Below are positions 18,175 through 28,384 of a stretch of 64,000 nt of DNA, piece by piece. The DNA comes from Streptomyces leeuwenhoekii (lineage in GTDB: Bacteria > Actinomycetota > Actinomycetes > Streptomycetales > Streptomycetaceae), in NCBI RefSeq assembly GCF_001013905.1, contig NZ_LN831790.1:5284001-5348000 (forward strand). Direction: 5' to 3'. The notes below the pieces were generated by a model. It was not told where the DNA came from, made no database searches, and saw only the letters and a program-made list of their open reading frames with translations. The translations under genes were made by a program, and so were the position numbers. Numbering within the stretch: the first letter of the stretch is position 1; every line of letters starts with the position of its first letter.

Positions 18175-18227
18175 TTGACGGCACTGAGTGCCGTCAATAG
18201 GCCCGATGGTCGACCCCGAGTGCACTC
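18175..18227 (+). promoter_or_regulatory. inverted repeats upstream of citrate synthase
   Basis: TTGACGGCAC (18175-18184) and GTGCCGTCAA (18188-18197) form a perfect ten-base inverted repeat with a three-base centre; the first half contains a -35-like TTGACG. A second perfect palindrome, GAGTGCACTC, lies at 18218-18227. Both fall within 130 bases of the citrate synthase start and look like operator sites or an RNA hairpin in its leader. Confidence 0.5.
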
Positions 18228-18302
18228 TCCTGAGCCAAGTGGGGGATGGTAGAGACAGTCAGGGCACCTCGAAGATGAGGCACTACGTCGGTGAGGGAAG
18301 AC

Positions 18303-19592
18303 GTGAGCGACAACTCTGTAGTACTGCGGTACGACGGCAGCGAGTACACCTACCCGGTGATCGACAGCACCGTCGGCGACAAGGGCTTCGACATCGGCAA
18401 GCTGCGCGCCCAGACCGGTCTGGTGACGCTGGACAGCGGGTACGGCAACACCGCCGCCTACAAATCCGCCATCACCTACCTGGACGGCGAGGCGGGCATC
18501 CTCCGGTACCGCGGCTACCCGATCGAGCAGCTCGCCGAGCGCTCCACCTTCCTGGAGGTGGCCTACCTGCTGATCAACGGCGAGCTGCCGACCGTCGACC
18601 AGCTCACCGAGTTCCAGAACGACATCACGCAGCACACCCTGCTGCACGAGGACGTCAAGAACTTCTACAAGGGCTTCCCGCGCGACGCCCACCCGATGGC
18701 CATGCTGTCGTCGGTCGTCTCGGCGCTGTCCACCTTCTACCAGGACAGCCACAACCCGTTCGACGAGACGCAGCGCAACCTCTCCACCATCCGCCTGCTC
18801 GCCAAGCTCCCGACGATCGCGGCGTACGCCTACAAGAAGTCGATCGGCCACCCGTTCGTCTACCCGCGCAACGACCTGAGCTACGTCGAGAACTTCCTGC
18901 GCATGACCTTCTCGGTCCCGGCCCAGGAGTACGAGCTCGACCCGATCGTCGTCTCCGCGCTGGACAAGCTGCTGATCCTGCACGCGGACCACGAGCAGAA
19001 CTGCTCGACCTCCACGGTCCGCCTGGTCGGCTCCTCGCAGGCGAACATGTTCGCCTCCATCTCGGCCGGCATCAACGCCCTGTGGGGCCCGCTGCACGGC
19101 GGTGCCAACCAGTCGGTGCTGGAGATGCTGGAGGGCATCCGCGACGCCGGCGGCGACGTCGACTCCTTCATCCGCAAGGTGAAGAACAAGGAGGACGGCG
19201 TCCGCCTGATGGGCTTCGGCCACCGGGTCTACAAGAACTTCGACCCGCGCGCCAAGATCATCAAGGCCGCCGCGCACGATGTCCTGTCCGCTCTCGGCAA
19301 GAGCGACGAGCTGCTCGACATCGCCCTGAAGCTGGAGGAGCACGCGCTCTCCGACGACTACTTCGTCTCGCGCAGCCTCTACCCGAACGTCGACTTCTAC
19401 ACCGGCCTGATCTACCGGGCCATGGGCTTCCCGACCGAGATGTTCACGGTCCTGTTCGCCCTCGGCCGCCTGCCGGGCTGGATCGCCCAGTGGCACGAGA
19501 TGATCAAGGAGCCGGGTTCCCGCATCGGCCGCCCCCGCCAGATCTACACCGGCGTGGTCGAGCGTGACTTCGTGCCGGTCGAGGAGCGCTGA
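18303..19592 (+). CDS. citA: citrate synthase
   Basis: A 429-residue type II (hexameric) citrate synthase, condensing acetyl-CoA with oxaloacetate at TCA-cycle entry. The conserved blocks are all present: HADHEQNCSTSTVRLVGSSQ near residue 225 (active-site His), INALWGPLHGGANQ near 260, and GFGHRVYKNFDPR near 303. The GTG at 18303 (MSDNSVVLRYDG) is preferred over GTG 18291 because GAGGGAAG then lies at correct spacing. The gene is single and followed by an 830-base spacer with no gene. In S. coelicolor loss of citA blocks development and antibiotic production, so regulation here matters. Confidence 0.95.
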   Translation: MSDNSVVLRYDGSEYTYPVIDSTVGDKGFDIGKLRAQTGLVTLDSGYGNTAAYKSAITYLDGEAGILRYRGYPIEQLAERSTFLEVAYLLINGELPTVDQLTEFQNDITQHTLLHEDVKNFYKGFPRDAHPMAMLSSVVSALSTFYQDSHNPFDETQRNLSTIRLLAKLPTIAAYAYKKSIGHPFVYPRNDLSYVENFLRMTFSVPAQEYELDPIVVSALDKLLILHADHEQNCSTSTVRLVGSSQANMFASISAGINALWGPLHGGANQSVLEMLEGIRDAGGDVDSFIRKVKNKEDGVRLMGFGHRVYKNFDPRAKIIKAAAHDVLSALGKSDELLDIALKLEEHALSDDYFVSRSLYPNVDFYTGLIYRAMGFPTEMFTVLFALGRLPGWIAQWHEMIKEPGSRIGRPRQIYTGVVERDFVPVEER

Positions 19593-19782
19593 GCGCTTCT
19601 CTTCTCCCGGGCCCTGGGCGAGGTCCTCTCCCGCCCGGGCCCCGGGCCACGGCCTCCGGCCACGGCCCCGTATCCGGACCGCCGGGTGCGGGGCCTGTCG
19701 TGTGCGGGCCCGTCGTGTGCGCGCGGGCCGGGCGCACCCGTGCGCGGGCCGGGCCCGCCTGTCCGGGACCGGGAACGGCCGA

Positions 19783-19931
19783 CGGCGCTCCGGTGCGCCG
19801 GTCCCAGTGCTCCGGAACGGCGGGCGGCGCTCCGGTGCGCCGGTCCCAGTGCTCCGGAACGGCGGGCGATGCTCGGATGCGCCGGTCTCAGGACCCCGGA
19901 ACGGCAGAAGGCGCCCCGGTGCGCCGGTCCC
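19783..19931. repeat. 42-base tandem repeat, about 3.5 copies
   Basis: Units begin at 19783, 19825, 19867 and 19909 (last partial). The core CGGTGCGCCGGTCCCAGTGC followed by TCCGGAACGGC is identical in the first two copies and diverges in the third and fourth. The 42-base period is a multiple of three, so frames stay open through it, but no start or family supports coding. It looks like a noncoding minisatellite. Confidence 0.75.
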
Positions 19932-20345
19932 CCCACGGGCCGGCGACCAGGGCGCCTTCCCATGTCCCGGTGCGGATTCCCCCCACGGGATCCGGCCGGG
20001 CGTCTGAGAGGACAGCGCCTGAATCGCTGTGTCGGGCGCGGCGGGCCGAACCCGCCGCGCTCGTGCAGTCGCAGTGTGCGGTCTGCCGGGACAGCGCACG
20101 CCCGGGAGGGCCGCTCAAAGCTTCCCGGTGTACGTGTCCCGGCAACGCTCCTCCGGGCTCTCGACGTCGCTCGAGCCGGGAGGTACCCCCAACTGAGGAA
20201 GTCCCCCAAGACATCCTCAGATGCCAGGAAGCGCCCCCCAAGACGCCGCCTGACATCGCCAACTTAGACCTTCGAACCCCTTCGATGGTTACGTTCGCGT
20301 CACTGTGATCTGCGTCTCTTGCATATGTCCGTTAGATGCGCAAGA

Positions 20346-20367
20346 GCCCCGATATGTCGATCGGGGC
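20346..20367. terminator. hairpin between convergent citA and copA-type genes
   Basis: GCCCCGAT (20346-20353) pairs perfectly with ATCGGGGC (20360-20367) around a six-base loop, 55 bases past the end of the leftward ATPase gene. No T-run follows on either strand. Confidence 0.4.
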
Positions 20368-20421
20368 GCGATCGTAAGGATGATGCGCGAGCCTTGTGAA
20401 GAGCTTATGTGAGGCGGCGGT

Positions 20422-22680
20422 TCAGTGAAAGGCCCGGAGCCGCAGGCTGTTCGTGACGACGAACACGGAGGAGAAGGCCATCGCCGCCCCGGCGATCATC
20501 GGGCTCAGCAGTCCGGCGGCGGCCAGCGGCAGCGCCGCGACGTTGTAGCCGAAGGCCCAGACGAGGTTGCCCTTGATCGTGCCCAGTGTCGCGCGCGCCA
20601 GCCGGATCGCGTCCGCGGCCACCCGCAGGTCCCCGCGCACCAGCGTCAGATCGCCCGCCTCGATCGCCGCGTCCGTGCCGGTGCCCATCGCCAGGCCCAG
20701 GTCGGCGGCGGCCAGCGCGGCGGCGTCGTTGACCCCGTCGCCCACCATGGCGACCGTCCGCCCCTCGTCCTGGAGCCGCCGTACGGCGGCGACCTTGTCC
20801 TCGGGCAGCACCTCCGCGATCACCTGGTCGATCCCCACGGCGCGGGCCACCGCGTCCGCCACCGCCCGGTTGTCCCCGGTCAGCAGCACCGGCGTCAGGC
20901 CCAGCGCCCGCAGCTCGCGCACCGCCTCGGCGCTGGTGTCCTTCACCGCGTCGGCGACCGCGACCACCCCGCGTACCGCCCCGTCCCAGCCGACCACGAC
21001 GGCCGTACGGCCCTCCCGCTCGGCCTTCTCCTTGGCGCGCGCCACCTCCCACGGGAGGTGGCCGGTGTGCTCGGCGAGGCGCCCCACGGCCACCTCGTGG
21101 CCCTCCACACGCGCCCGTACGCCGCGCCCGGGCACGTTCGCGAAGTCGCGCGCGGCGGGCAGCGGGCCGACCCGCTCCGCCGCACCGGCGGCGATCGCCC
21201 GGCCCACCGGGTGCTCGGAGGCGTCCTCGACGGCGCCGGCGAGCCGCAGCAGCTCCTTCTCGTCGGTGCCCCCGGCGGCGTACACCTCCTGGAGGGTCAT
21301 GCGGCCGGTGGTGACGGTGCCGGTCTTGTCCAGGACGACGGTGTCGACGCGGCGGGTGGACTCCAGGACCTCCGGGCCCTTGATGAGGATGCCGAGCTGC
21401 GCCCCGCGGCCGGTGCCGACCATCAGCGCGGTCGGCGTGGCCAGGCCCAGCGCGCACGGGCAGGCGATGATCAGCACCGCGACGGCGGCGGTGAAGGCGG
21501 CGGCCGGGTCGCCGGTGGTGCCCAGCCAGGCGCCGAAGGTGCCGGCGGCGATCAGCAGCACGGCCGGGACGAAGACCCCGGAGACGCGGTCCGCCAGGCG
21601 CTGCACCTCCGCCTTCCCGCTCTGCGCGTCCTCCACCAGCTTCGCCATCCGGGCCAGCCGGGTGTCGGCGCCCACCCCGGTGGCCTCCACGACCAGCCGC
21701 CCGCCGGCGTTGACCGTGGCACCGGTGACCGGGTCGCCCGGCACCACGTCCACCGGAACCGACTCGCCGGTCAGCAACGAGGTGTCCACCGCGGCGGAGC
21801 CCTCCACGACGACGCCGTCCGTGGCGATCTTCTCGCCGGGGCGGACGACGAACCGGTCGCCCACGGCCAGCCGGTCCACCGCGATCCGCACCTCGCGCCC
21901 GTCCCGGAGCACCGCCACGTCCTTGGCGCCGAGCTCCATCAGCGCCCGCAGCGCGGCACCGGCGCGCCGTTTGGAGCGGGCCTCCAGGAAGCGGCCGAGC
22001 AGCAGGAAGGCGGTGACCCCGGCGGCGACCTCCAGGTAGATCGTCGAGGCGCCGTCGGCGCGGGAGACGGTGAGGTCGAAGCCGTGCCGCATGCCCGGCA
22101 TGCCCGCCTCACCGAGGAACAGCGCCCACAGCGACCAGCCGAAGGCGGCCAGCGTGCCCAGGGAGACCAGCGTGTCCATGGTCGCGGCGCCGTGCCGCAG
22201 ATTGGTCCAGGCGGCGCGGTGGAAGGGCAGGCCGCCCCAGACGACGACGGGCGCGGCCAGGGTCAGCGAGAGCCACTGCCAGTTGTCGAACTGGAGCGCC
22301 GGGACCATCGCGAGCAGGACCACGGGGGCGGCGAGCAGGGCGGAGACGGCCAGCCGCCGGCGCAGGGCGGCCAGGTCCGGGTCGCCGGCCGCCTCCCCGG
22401 CCGCGGCGGGGGTCTCCTGGCGCGGGGGTTCGGGCTCCCGCGCGGTGTACCCGGTCTTCACCACGGTCGCGATCAGGTCGGCGACCTCGGTGCCCGCGGG
22501 GAAGGCGACCCGCGCCTTCTGGGTCGCGTAGTTCACCGTGGCGGTGACGCCGTCCATGCGGTTGAGCTTCTTCTCGACGCGGGCCGCGCAGGCCGCGCAG
22601 GTCATTCCGCCGATGAGCAGCTCGACCTCCGAGAGCTCCGGCGCGGTGTCCGTGGGCGTACGGGCGGTGGTGCTGGTCAT
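20422..22680 (-). CDS. copA: copper-translocating P1B-type ATPase
   Basis: A 752-residue heavy-metal P-type ATPase exporting copper across the membrane. An N-terminal HMA domain has GGMTCAACAARVEKKLN (CxxC near residues 28-31). It continues with TGES in the actuator domain, the metal-site CPCALGLATPT near residue 406, phosphorylation site DKTGTVTTG near 450, SEHPVGRAI, and GDGVNDAAALAAADLG near 643. CPC plus the CAAC HMA and the neighbouring CopZ argue for Cu(I) rather than Zn/Cd. About 100 bases separate it from copZ upstream. A CsoR-type operator ahead of copZ should control both. Confidence 0.93.
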   Translation of the reverse strand: MTSTTARTPTDTAPELSEVELLIGGMTCAACAARVEKKLNRMDGVTATVNYATQKARVAFPAGTEVADLIATVVKTGYTAREPEPPRQETPAAAGEAAGDPDLAALRRRLAVSALLAAPVVLLAMVPALQFDNWQWLSLTLAAPVVVWGGLPFHRAAWTNLRHGAATMDTLVSLGTLAAFGWSLWALFLGEAGMPGMRHGFDLTVSRADGASTIYLEVAAGVTAFLLLGRFLEARSKRRAGAALRALMELGAKDVAVLRDGREVRIAVDRLAVGDRFVVRPGEKIATDGVVVEGSAAVDTSLLTGESVPVDVVPGDPVTGATVNAGGRLVVEATGVGADTRLARMAKLVEDAQSGKAEVQRLADRVSGVFVPAVLLIAAGTFGAWLGTTGDPAAAFTAAVAVLIIACPCALGLATPTALMVGTGRGAQLGILIKGPEVLESTRRVDTVVLDKTGTVTTGRMTLQEVYAAGGTDEKELLRLAGAVEDASEHPVGRAIAAGAAERVGPLPAARDFANVPGRGVRARVEGHEVAVGRLAEHTGHLPWEVARAKEKAEREGRTAVVVGWDGAVRGVVAVADAVKDTSAEAVRELRALGLTPVLLTGDNRAVADAVARAVGIDQVIAEVLPEDKVAAVRRLQDEGRTVAMVGDGVNDAAALAAADLGLAMGTGTDAAIEAGDLTLVRGDLRVAADAIRLARATLGTIKGNLVWAFGYNVAALPLAAAGLLSPMIAGAAMAFSSVFVVTNSLRLRAFH

Positions 22681-22779
22681 CTCAGGGCTCCAGGCGGCGG
22701 CGGGCCGGGCCGCGCGGCCGCCCGGTGAGGTGGCGGGCGGCCCGGCCCGGGAGGGGCTGTCGGGTGCGGCGGGCGCGCC

Positions 22780-23019
22780 TCAGGCGGCGCCGACGAGCTC
22801 GAAGCCCGCCTCGTCGACGGCCGCGCGCACGGCCGCCTCGTCGAGCGGGGCCGCGGAGACGACGGTGACCTCACCGGTGGAGGCCACGGCCTGCACCGAG
22901 CTGACGCCGGGGATCTGGGAGATCTCGCCGGAGACGGCGCCCTCGCAGTGTCCGCAGCTCATTCCGCTCACCTTGTAGACGGTGGTGACGGAACCCGGGG
23001 TGTCGGTCTGGGCGGTCAT
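22780..23019 (-). CDS. copZ: copper chaperone CopZ-like HMA protein
   Basis: A 79-residue heavy-metal-associated domain protein with the motif VSGMSCGHCEGAVSGEI (MxCxxC) and the C-terminal VDEAGFELVG typical of copper metallochaperones. It would hand Cu(I) to the ATPase encoded next. The ATG is preceded by GAGGAG; longer frames upstream run through GC-rich leader DNA and are rejected. The leader of about 220 bases contains many GC repeats and begins near the CsoR-type site. Confidence 0.9.
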   Translation of the reverse strand: MTAQTDTPGSVTTVYKVSGMSCGHCEGAVSGEISQIPGVSSVQAVASTGEVTVVSAAPLDEAAVRAAVDEAGFELVGAA

Positions 23020-23237
23020 GTCGCATCTCCTCGTCGGGGTTGGTGCGGGGCTGTTGTCCCTGGGCGGGTGCCCACGGGGCCGCGCGCCACGGGGTGGCGC
23101 ACCGCGGGGCGGTGTCCACCGGGGGGCGACGGGCCGCGCGAGCCCGGCCGCGCGGACGGTGCCCGGGGGCCTCGCGGCCCGTGGACGCGCCCCGAGGGGC
23201 CTGTGCGACCCACGGTGGGATCCCACGCCCTCCACTG

Positions 23238-23253
23238 TACCCCTAGGGGGTAT
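23238..23253. promoter_or_regulatory. CsoR-type copper operator
   Basis: TACCCCTAGGGGGTAT is a near-perfect palindrome of the CsoR type (TACCCC/GGGGTA arms), known to control copZ-copA operons in Streptomyces. It lies about 220 bases upstream of copZ and 205 bases upstream of the rightward alcohol dehydrogenase, so it could affect either strand. Apart from this site the 438-base gap between those two starts shows no gene. Confidence 0.72.
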
Positions 23254-23457
23254 GACTGTCGTTCATCACGGGGTCGGTGTTGGCGGACTGGGCCCCTCCG
23301 GTCCCGGCGCGCTCCGGATCGGCCGAGCCTGCCGTACCGCTCCTGACCGGGGGCGGGCGGGGGGCCGGTGCGGAGGCCCGGCGGGCCGTGGTTAGCGTGG
23401 CACCCGGTTCCGGGCGGCCGGGAGGCCCGGACGGATCGGCCGGGAAGGGCAGGACGC

Positions 23458-24501
23458 ATGCGCGCGGTGGTGTTCGAGCGGTACGGGGAACCGGCCGAGG
23501 TGCGGGAGGTGGCCGACCCCCGGCCCGCCCCGCACGGGGTCGTGGTGCGCGTGGAGGCCACCGGGCTGTGCCGCAGCGACTGGCACGGCTGGCAGGGCCA
23601 CGACCCCGGCATCACCCTGCCGCACGTGCCCGGCCACGAACTCGCCGGTGCGGTCGAGGCGGTGGGCGAGCGGGTCACGGCCTGGCGCCCCGGCGACCGG
23701 GTCACCGTGCCCTTCGTCTGCGCCTGCGGCGCCTGCGCGGCCTGCGCGGCGGGCGACCAGCAGGTGTGCGAACGGCAGACGCAGCCCGGCTTCACCCACT
23801 GGGGTTCCTTCGCCCAGTACGTCGCCCTGGACCACGCCGACGTGAACCTCGTCGCCGTCCCCGAGGACATGTCGTTCGCGACGGCGGCCTCGCTCGGCTG
23901 CCGGTTCGCCACCGCGTTCCGGGCCGTGGTGCAGCAGGGCCGGGTGGCGGCGGGGGAGTGGGTCGCGGTGCACGGGTGCGGCGGGGTGGGGCTGTCGGCG
24001 GTGATGATCGCGGCGGCCTCCGGCGCGCGGGTCGTCGCCGTCGACGTCTCCCCCGCGGCGCTGGAGCTCGCGCGGACCTTCGGGGCGGCGCGGTGCGTGG
24101 ACGCCGCCCGGACCGAGGACACCGCGGCGGCGGTCCGCGAACTCACCGGCGGCGGCGCCCACCTCTCCCTGGACGCGCTCGGCTCCCCGGCCACCTGCGC
24201 CGCGTCCGTCGACGGCCTGCGCCGCCGGGGCCGCCACGTCCAGGTCGGCCTGCTGCCCTCCGTGTCCGGCACCACACCCGTGCCCATGGCCCGCGTGATC
24301 GCCCTGGAACTCGAACTGCTCGGCAGCCACGGCATGGCCGCGCACACCTATCCGCCGATGCTGGAGCTGGTCCGCTCCGGCGCGCTGCGGCCGGACCTGC
24401 TGGTCACCGCCACCCTCCCGCTGGACGCGGCCCCCGCCGCCCTGGCCGCGCTGGGCACGGCGCCCGGGGCGGGCATGACGGTCATCGAACCGTGGAGCTG
24501 A
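23458..24501 (+). CDS. zinc-dependent alcohol dehydrogenase
   Basis: A 347-residue medium-chain dehydrogenase/reductase. Zinc-site residues are seen in [12 protein letters not shown] (Cys near residue 38) and [17 protein letters not shown] (GHE). Four structural-zinc cysteines lie in [20 protein letters not shown], and the nucleotide-binding [13 protein letters not shown] is near residue 177. It oxidises an alcohol with NAD(P); the substrate is unknown. The ATG is preceded by GGAAGGGCAGGA. It is divergent from copZ and followed by a broken acetyltransferase on the opposite strand. Confidence 0.9.
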   Translation: MRAVVFERYGEPAEVREVADPRPAPHGVVVRVEATGLCRSDWHGWQGHDPGITLPHVPGHELAGAVEAVGERVTAWRPGDRVTVPFVCACGACAACAAGDQQVCERQTQPGFTHWGSFAQYVALDHADVNLVAVPEDMSFATAASLGCRFATAFRAVVQQGRVAAGEWVAVHGCGGVGLSAVMIAAASGARVVAVDVSPAALELARTFGAARCVDAARTEDTAAAVRELTGGGAHLSLDALGSPATCAASVDGLRRRGRHVQVGLLPSVSGTTPVPMARVIALELELLGSHGMAAHTYPPMLELVRSGALRPDLLVTATLPLDAAPAALAALGTAPGAGMTVIEPWS

Positions 24502-24676
24502 CGCCGGGACGGCCCCGGCGGGCCGCCCACTCGTGGTCGAGGACAGCCATGAGGACCTCGTCTACCCACCCCCCGTCGCGCCACGCCGCCTCCCGCCGTA
24601 CGCCCTCCACCACGAAACCCGCCTTCTCGTACACCCGCCGGGCCCGGTGGGTGGGGCCGTACGGCCCGCGGCGGGG
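24483..24676 (-). pseudogene. C-terminal remnant of a GNAT acetyltransferase
   Basis: The leftward frame ending at 24483 reads HRARRVYEKAGFVVEGVRRE and then AAWRDGGWVDEVLMAVLDHE. That is the standard last third of a RimJ/RimL-type GNAT acetyltransferase (RA..VYEKAGF..EG..R.A...DG.W.DE..M). The acetyl-CoA-binding part and start are missing. The frame abuts the stop of the helix-turn-helix gene upstream (24677), and its tail overlaps the end of the alcohol dehydrogenase by about 19 bases. A deletion probably joined a small DNA-binding gene to this remnant. Confidence 0.68.
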
Positions 24677-24877
24677 TCAGCGCCCTCCCCGGGGCCGGTT
24701 GCCCGGGCGGGAGGCCACCCAGGCGCGGATCGTGTCGGCGTACCAGTACGGCTTGCCGCTCTCCACGTGGTCGGGCGGCGGCAGCAGCCCGTGCTTGCGG
24801 TAGGACCGCACGGTGTCCGGCTGCACCCGGATGTGGGCCGCGATGTCCTTGTAGGACCAGAGCCGTCGATCGGTCAT
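24677..24877 (-). CDS. small MerR/excisionase-like DNA-binding protein
   Basis: A 66-residue helix-turn-helix protein (MTDRRLWSYKDIAAHIRVQP, then DTVRSYRKHGLLPPPD and GKPYWYADTIRAWVASRPG), the type used by excisionases and by small Streptomyces regulators with a wing (YWYADTIRAWVASRP). The ATG is preceded by GGGAGGTG at good spacing; a longer frame upstream is rejected. It is divergent from iolC across 400 bases. Its target is unknown. Without an integrase nearby a phage excisionase role is unlikely. Confidence 0.75.
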   Translation of the reverse strand: MTDRRLWSYKDIAAHIRVQPDTVRSYRKHGLLPPPDHVESGKPYWYADTIRAWVASRPGNRPRGGR

Positions 24878-25014
24878 GTCGTGCACCTCCCCACGCGCAC
24901 CGCGGCGGCGGCCCGGGGACGGGCGTCCCCCCGGGGGCCGGGCACACGCTGTGATCACCATGCCTGTGACCGGTGAACGAGGGCGGGCGCGCAGGGGCAG
25001 GGCCCGTGCGCGGG

Positions 25015-25076
25015 TGTGACAGAAGACCCGCACGGCCGCGACATGCGTGACATGAACCGGGTTTTTGTGACAGAAG
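25015..25076. repeat. paired TGTGACAGAAG direct repeats in a divergent promoter region
   Basis: TGTGACAGAAG occurs at 25015-25025 and again at 25066-25076, with a related GCGTGACATG between them. They lie in the 400-base region between the leftward helix-turn-helix gene and iolC, which otherwise shows no gene. They may be regulator-binding sites. Confidence 0.4.
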
Positions 25077-25277
25077 TGCCGCAAGGGCGCAGGCCCGCGC
25101 CGGGGCGCGGCGGGTTGACTCCGGCGGGCCGGGGTGTGCTCTTCCCGGCCCTCTCGCCGTGCCGCGGGGGCGGTGCCCGCCCGCCTCGTCCCGGCCGTTC
25201 CCGCGCCCGGGCAGATGACGGGCGGCCCCGGCGGGCAGAACCAGGGAGCCGGGGAGAGCCGCGACGAAGGGGCCGCG

Positions 25278-26228
25278 ATGACGTACGACCTGATCACCAT
25301 GGGGCGGATCGGAGTGGACCTCTACCCGCTGCAGACCGGTGTTCCGCTGTCGCGGGTGACGTCCTTCGGCAAGTTCCTCGGCGGCTCGGCGGCCAACGTC
25401 GCGGTCGCCGCCGCCCGCCTCGGGCGCCGTACGGCGGTGATCACCCGCACCGGCGACGACCCGTTCGGCGCCTACCTCCACGAGGCGCTGCGCGGCTTCG
25501 GCGTCGACGACCGCTGGGTCACCCCGGTCCCCGGGCTGCCGACGCCCCTCACCTTCTGCGAGGTCTTCCCGCCGGACGACTTCCCGCTGTACTTCTACCG
25601 GCGCCCCAAGGCCCCCGACCTGGAGATCGACGCCCACGAACTCGACCTCGACGCCGTCCGCGCCGCCCGGATGTTCTGGGTGACCGGCACCGGACTGAGC
25701 GAGGAGCCCAGCCGCACGGCGACCCTCGCCGCCCTGGCCCACCGCGCCAAGGCCGGACCGACCGTCATCGACCTCGACTGGCGCCCCATGTTCTGGTCCG
25801 ACCCGGACGCCGCCCGCCCCTTCTACGCGCAGGCCCTGCGTCACACGACCATCGCCGTCGGCAACCTCGACGAGGTGGAGATCGCCACCGGCGTGCGCGA
25901 ACCGCACGCCGCCGCCCGCGCCCTCCTGGCCGCCGGGGTGGAACTCGCCGTCGTCAAACAGGGCCCCAAGGGGGTCCTGGCGGTTTCCCGCGACGGCACC
26001 TCCGCCGAGATCCCCCCGCTGCCGGTGACCGTCCTCAACGGCCTCGGCGCCGGGGACGCCTTCGGCGGCTCGCTCTGCCACGGCCTGCTCGCCGGCTGGG
26101 ACCTGGAGCGCACCATGCGGCACGCCAACGCGGCCGGCGCGATCGTCGCCTCCCGGCTGGAGTGCTCCTCCGCGATGCCCACCCCGGACGAGGTGGCGGC
26201 CGCTCTCGCCGCCGGGGCCGTGCGGTGA
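25278..26228 (+). CDS. iolC: 5-dehydro-2-deoxygluconokinase (IolC-type PfkB kinase)
   Basis: A 316-residue PfkB-family kinase beginning MTYDLITMGRIGVDLYPLQT, the IolC-type N-terminus, with the first signature GKFLGGSAANVAVAAARLG and the second NGLGAGDAFGGSLCHGLLAG. IolC phosphorylates 5-dehydro-2-deoxy-D-gluconate in myo-inositol catabolism. The ATG is preceded by GAAGGGG. The methylmalonate-semialdehyde dehydrogenase (IolA type) downstream on the same strand supports an inositol pathway. Other iol genes are not in the window except possibly the Gfo/Idh and isomerase genes at the left edge. Confidence 0.84.
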   Translation: MTYDLITMGRIGVDLYPLQTGVPLSRVTSFGKFLGGSAANVAVAAARLGRRTAVITRTGDDPFGAYLHEALRGFGVDDRWVTPVPGLPTPLTFCEVFPPDDFPLYFYRRPKAPDLEIDAHELDLDAVRAARMFWVTGTGLSEEPSRTATLAALAHRAKAGPTVIDLDWRPMFWSDPDAARPFYAQALRHTTIAVGNLDEVEIATGVREPHAAARALLAAGVELAVVKQGPKGVLAVSRDGTSAEIPPLPVTVLNGLGAGDAFGGSLCHGLLAGWDLERTMRHANAAGAIVASRLECSSAMPTPDEVAAALAAGAVR

Positions 26229-26612
26229 GCGCCGCGCCCCCGCCGTCCCGGCGGCCCCGTGCGACCGTCACGGCCCGGCCTTCGGGATGCGGCCCCCGAG
26301 CGCCGGTGGTGCTTGTACGGTGCAGTGACAGCGCGGCGTCGCGGGCGCGCCCCCTACCGTTCCGGTCCCCGGGCCACGGGGCGCGGTCGGCGGCGTTCGC
26401 GCCGTTCACCGGGCGAGGGACCGCGTCCCGCGGTGCCCGGACACCGATCGCCTCCGGCGCGGGAGACCGCTTCGCCCTGGCAGGAGCGAAGAGCGAGCGT
26501 CGACTCCCCGCCCGCTACGGCCCCGCGCCGGAGGTCCCACGGGCCGGGTGCGGCGGCCCGCGCCGCCGCGGGCGCCGTCCCGGTGGGTCTCCTGTCTACG
26601 CGGGGACCGAAA

Positions 26613-26633
26613 CGCCCGACACTGTGTCGGGCG
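26613..26633. promoter_or_regulatory. perfect 10-base-arm palindrome upstream of iolA
   Basis: CGCCCGACAC and GTGTCGGGCG flank a single T. The site lies 134 bases before the dehydrogenase start in a 538-base gap (26229-26766) that otherwise shows no gene. Single-base symmetry centre and position fit an operator; it could also be a terminator for iolC, but no T-run follows. Confidence 0.45.
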
Positions 26634-26766
26634 CGTCCCCGCCCCCCGGCCTGATGGGATGGACCCAGGCCGCGACCGCGACCCGGCCGTCGCCGGTCAA
26701 CGCCCGTGAGCTGTACGAACGGCACGTCTGCACCCGACGCCGCCCTCTGTGAAGGAGTTCTCGGTC

Positions 26767-28269
<1,503 letters not shown>

Positions 28270-28277
28270 GCGCTGTT

Positions 28278-28310
28278 GGTGCCCCGTCCCCGCCGCGGGG
28301 GCGGGGCACC
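28278..28310 (+). terminator. long GC-rich hairpin after iolA
   Basis: GGTGCCCCGTCCCCGC pairs with GCGGGGGCGGGGCACC with one G-T wobble, starting nine bases after the dehydrogenase stop. Streptomyces terminators often lack a T-run, so this is a good candidate. Confidence 0.6.
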
Positions 28311-28324
28311 GCCGTGTTCCCGGG

Positions 28325-28362
28325 TGTGCCGTCCCGGGACGTCGGTGACACGCGTGCCGGGT
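28325..28362. mobile_element. solo IS481-type terminal inverted repeat (remnant)
   Basis: These 38 bases match the left end of the IS481-family element at 56671-56708 with only three mismatches, all C/T (shared core GTCCCGGGACGT, GGTGACACGCGTG). No transposase or second end is nearby. Similarity fades shortly after 28362. It is best read as a relic of an IS481-type insertion lost by deletion. Confidence 0.62.
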
Positions 28363-28384
28363 CCCCGAACCGTGCCTCGTCGAC

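Larger units (their letters stand above)
19593..20421. other. long convergent spacer without genes
   Basis: 830 bases separate converging citA and the copper ATPase. Composition is GC-rich to about 20200 and then drops, with TTGCATATG- and GTTACG-like AT-containing stretches from 20270 to 20400. All six frames lack a credible start with ribosome binding site. It contains a 42-base tandem repeat and a hairpin, both listed separately. Confidence 0.5.

Noticed and set aside
19686..20308. Open frames through the 42-base repeat considered as a repeat protein gene
   Set aside because: All frames stay open because the unit is a multiple of three. None has a credible start or ribosome binding site.
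24677..24877. Small helix-turn-helix protein as a phage excisionase
   Set aside because: The fold fits, but there is no integrase or attachment site nearby. A chromosomal regulator is simpler.
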